Source: an uncultured Burkholderiales bacterium
GTDB lineage: Bacteria > Pseudomonadota > Gammaproteobacteria > Burkholderiales > Burkholderiaceae_D
Direction of reading: 5' to 3'
DNA: 10,300 bases
Assembly (NCBI GenBank): GCA_903904635.1
Contig: CAIVDH010000317.1
Location: 1 to 10,300 of the forward strand
Shown here: in pieces, positions 6,457 through 10,300 of the stretch
Position numbering within the stretch: the stretch's first letter is position 1
Layout: every line of letters begins with the position of its first letter
Translations under genes and position numbers: made by a program
The notes under the pieces: generated by a model
What the model was told of the DNA's origin: nothing
The model's input: only the letters and a program-made list of their open reading frames with translations
Databases searched by the model: none

Positions 6457-6476
6457 GGCCGGACGCATGTCCGGCC
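6457..6476 (-). repeat. Perfect GC-rich hairpin in the eno-ftsB spacer
   Basis: GGCCGGAC at 6457-6464 and GTCCGGCC at 6469-6476 form a perfect 8-bp stem with a 4-nt loop. Read on the minus strand it sits between eno and ftsB, immediately before the ftsB ribosome site, and is followed by purine-rich sequence and not a U-run. Read on the plus strand, T-rich sequence begins only about 10 nt later and the T7 run is at 6508-6514. It is therefore not a canonical terminator in either direction. An mRNA stabiliser, processing signal, partial attenuator or dispersed repeat are possible roles. Confidence 0.7.
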
Positions 6477-6531
6477 GTACTCAACTATTTGCTTATTTAT
6501 TTACGTATTTTTTTATCTATTTATTCAGATA
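6477..6531 (-). other. A-rich eno 3' untranslated stretch
   Basis: Between the eno stop and the GC hairpin the minus-strand RNA would be strongly A-rich, with AAATA-type repeats and A7 opposite T 6508-6514. Single-stranded A/U-rich RNA next to a hairpin is a typical setting for endonuclease cleavage, so this may separate the highly expressed eno message from ftsB. This is inference from composition only. Confidence 0.35.

Positions 6532-10300
<3,769 letters not shown>

Noticed and set aside
6457..6514. Intrinsic terminator for hslO or eno
   Set aside because: The stem is good, but no T-run follows immediately on either strand; the T7 run on the plus strand starts about 30 nt later.

Overview
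The window looks like ordinary chromosomal housekeeping DNA from a Gram-negative betaproteobacterium. My best guess is Burkholderiales, perhaps an Oxalobacteraceae-type genome. This rests on the gene order pyrG-kdsA-eno-ftsB, the gamma-carbonic anhydrase/Hsp33 pair next to a DUF455 gene, the betaproteobacterial look of the protein sequences, and a GC content that appears moderate by eye. The lineage is inference from recalled families, not from a search.

Left part (1-3693): the last 38 codons of an unidentified plus-strand gene end inside the stop codon of a minus-strand PHP-domain phosphoesterase (RnaAM/YciV-like). Next is a minus-strand alpha/beta hydrolase, probably starting at TTG. Divergent from it, across 64 bp, is a plus-strand AMP-forming acyl-CoA synthetase of the medium-chain/ACSM-like type. 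Middle part (3684-6106): a minus-strand DUF455 ferritin-like protein overlaps the synthetase 3' end by 10 bp. Divergent from it, across a 135-bp spacer with T-tracts phased to the DNA helix, run a gamma-class carbonic anhydrase homologue and hslO (Hsp33), joined by a TAATG overlap. Right part (6103-10300): a minus-strand operon, in transcription order pyrG (5' end outside the window), kdsA, eno, ftsB. pyrG and kdsA overlap by ATGA, kdsA-eno is separated by 66 bp, and eno-ftsB by 96 bp with a strong GC hairpin.

Functionally, the right-hand operon supplies CTP (PyrG), KDO-8-phosphate (KdsA; KDO is later activated with CTP), phosphoenolpyruvate (enolase, whose product KdsA consumes) and a divisome protein (FtsB). 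It therefore links nucleotide, glycolytic, lipopolysaccharide and division functions. The middle cluster combines a redox chaperone, a carbonic anhydrase-like protein and a putative diiron protein of unknown function, which hints at a stress or redox theme. No RNA genes, insertion sequences, CRISPR arrays, phage genes or defence genes are visible.

I do not see an undescribed system here. The items most worth checking are the phased T-tract spacer at about 4548-4616, the eno-ftsB hairpin, the three convergent gene pairs with overlapping stop codons, and the DUF455 protein.
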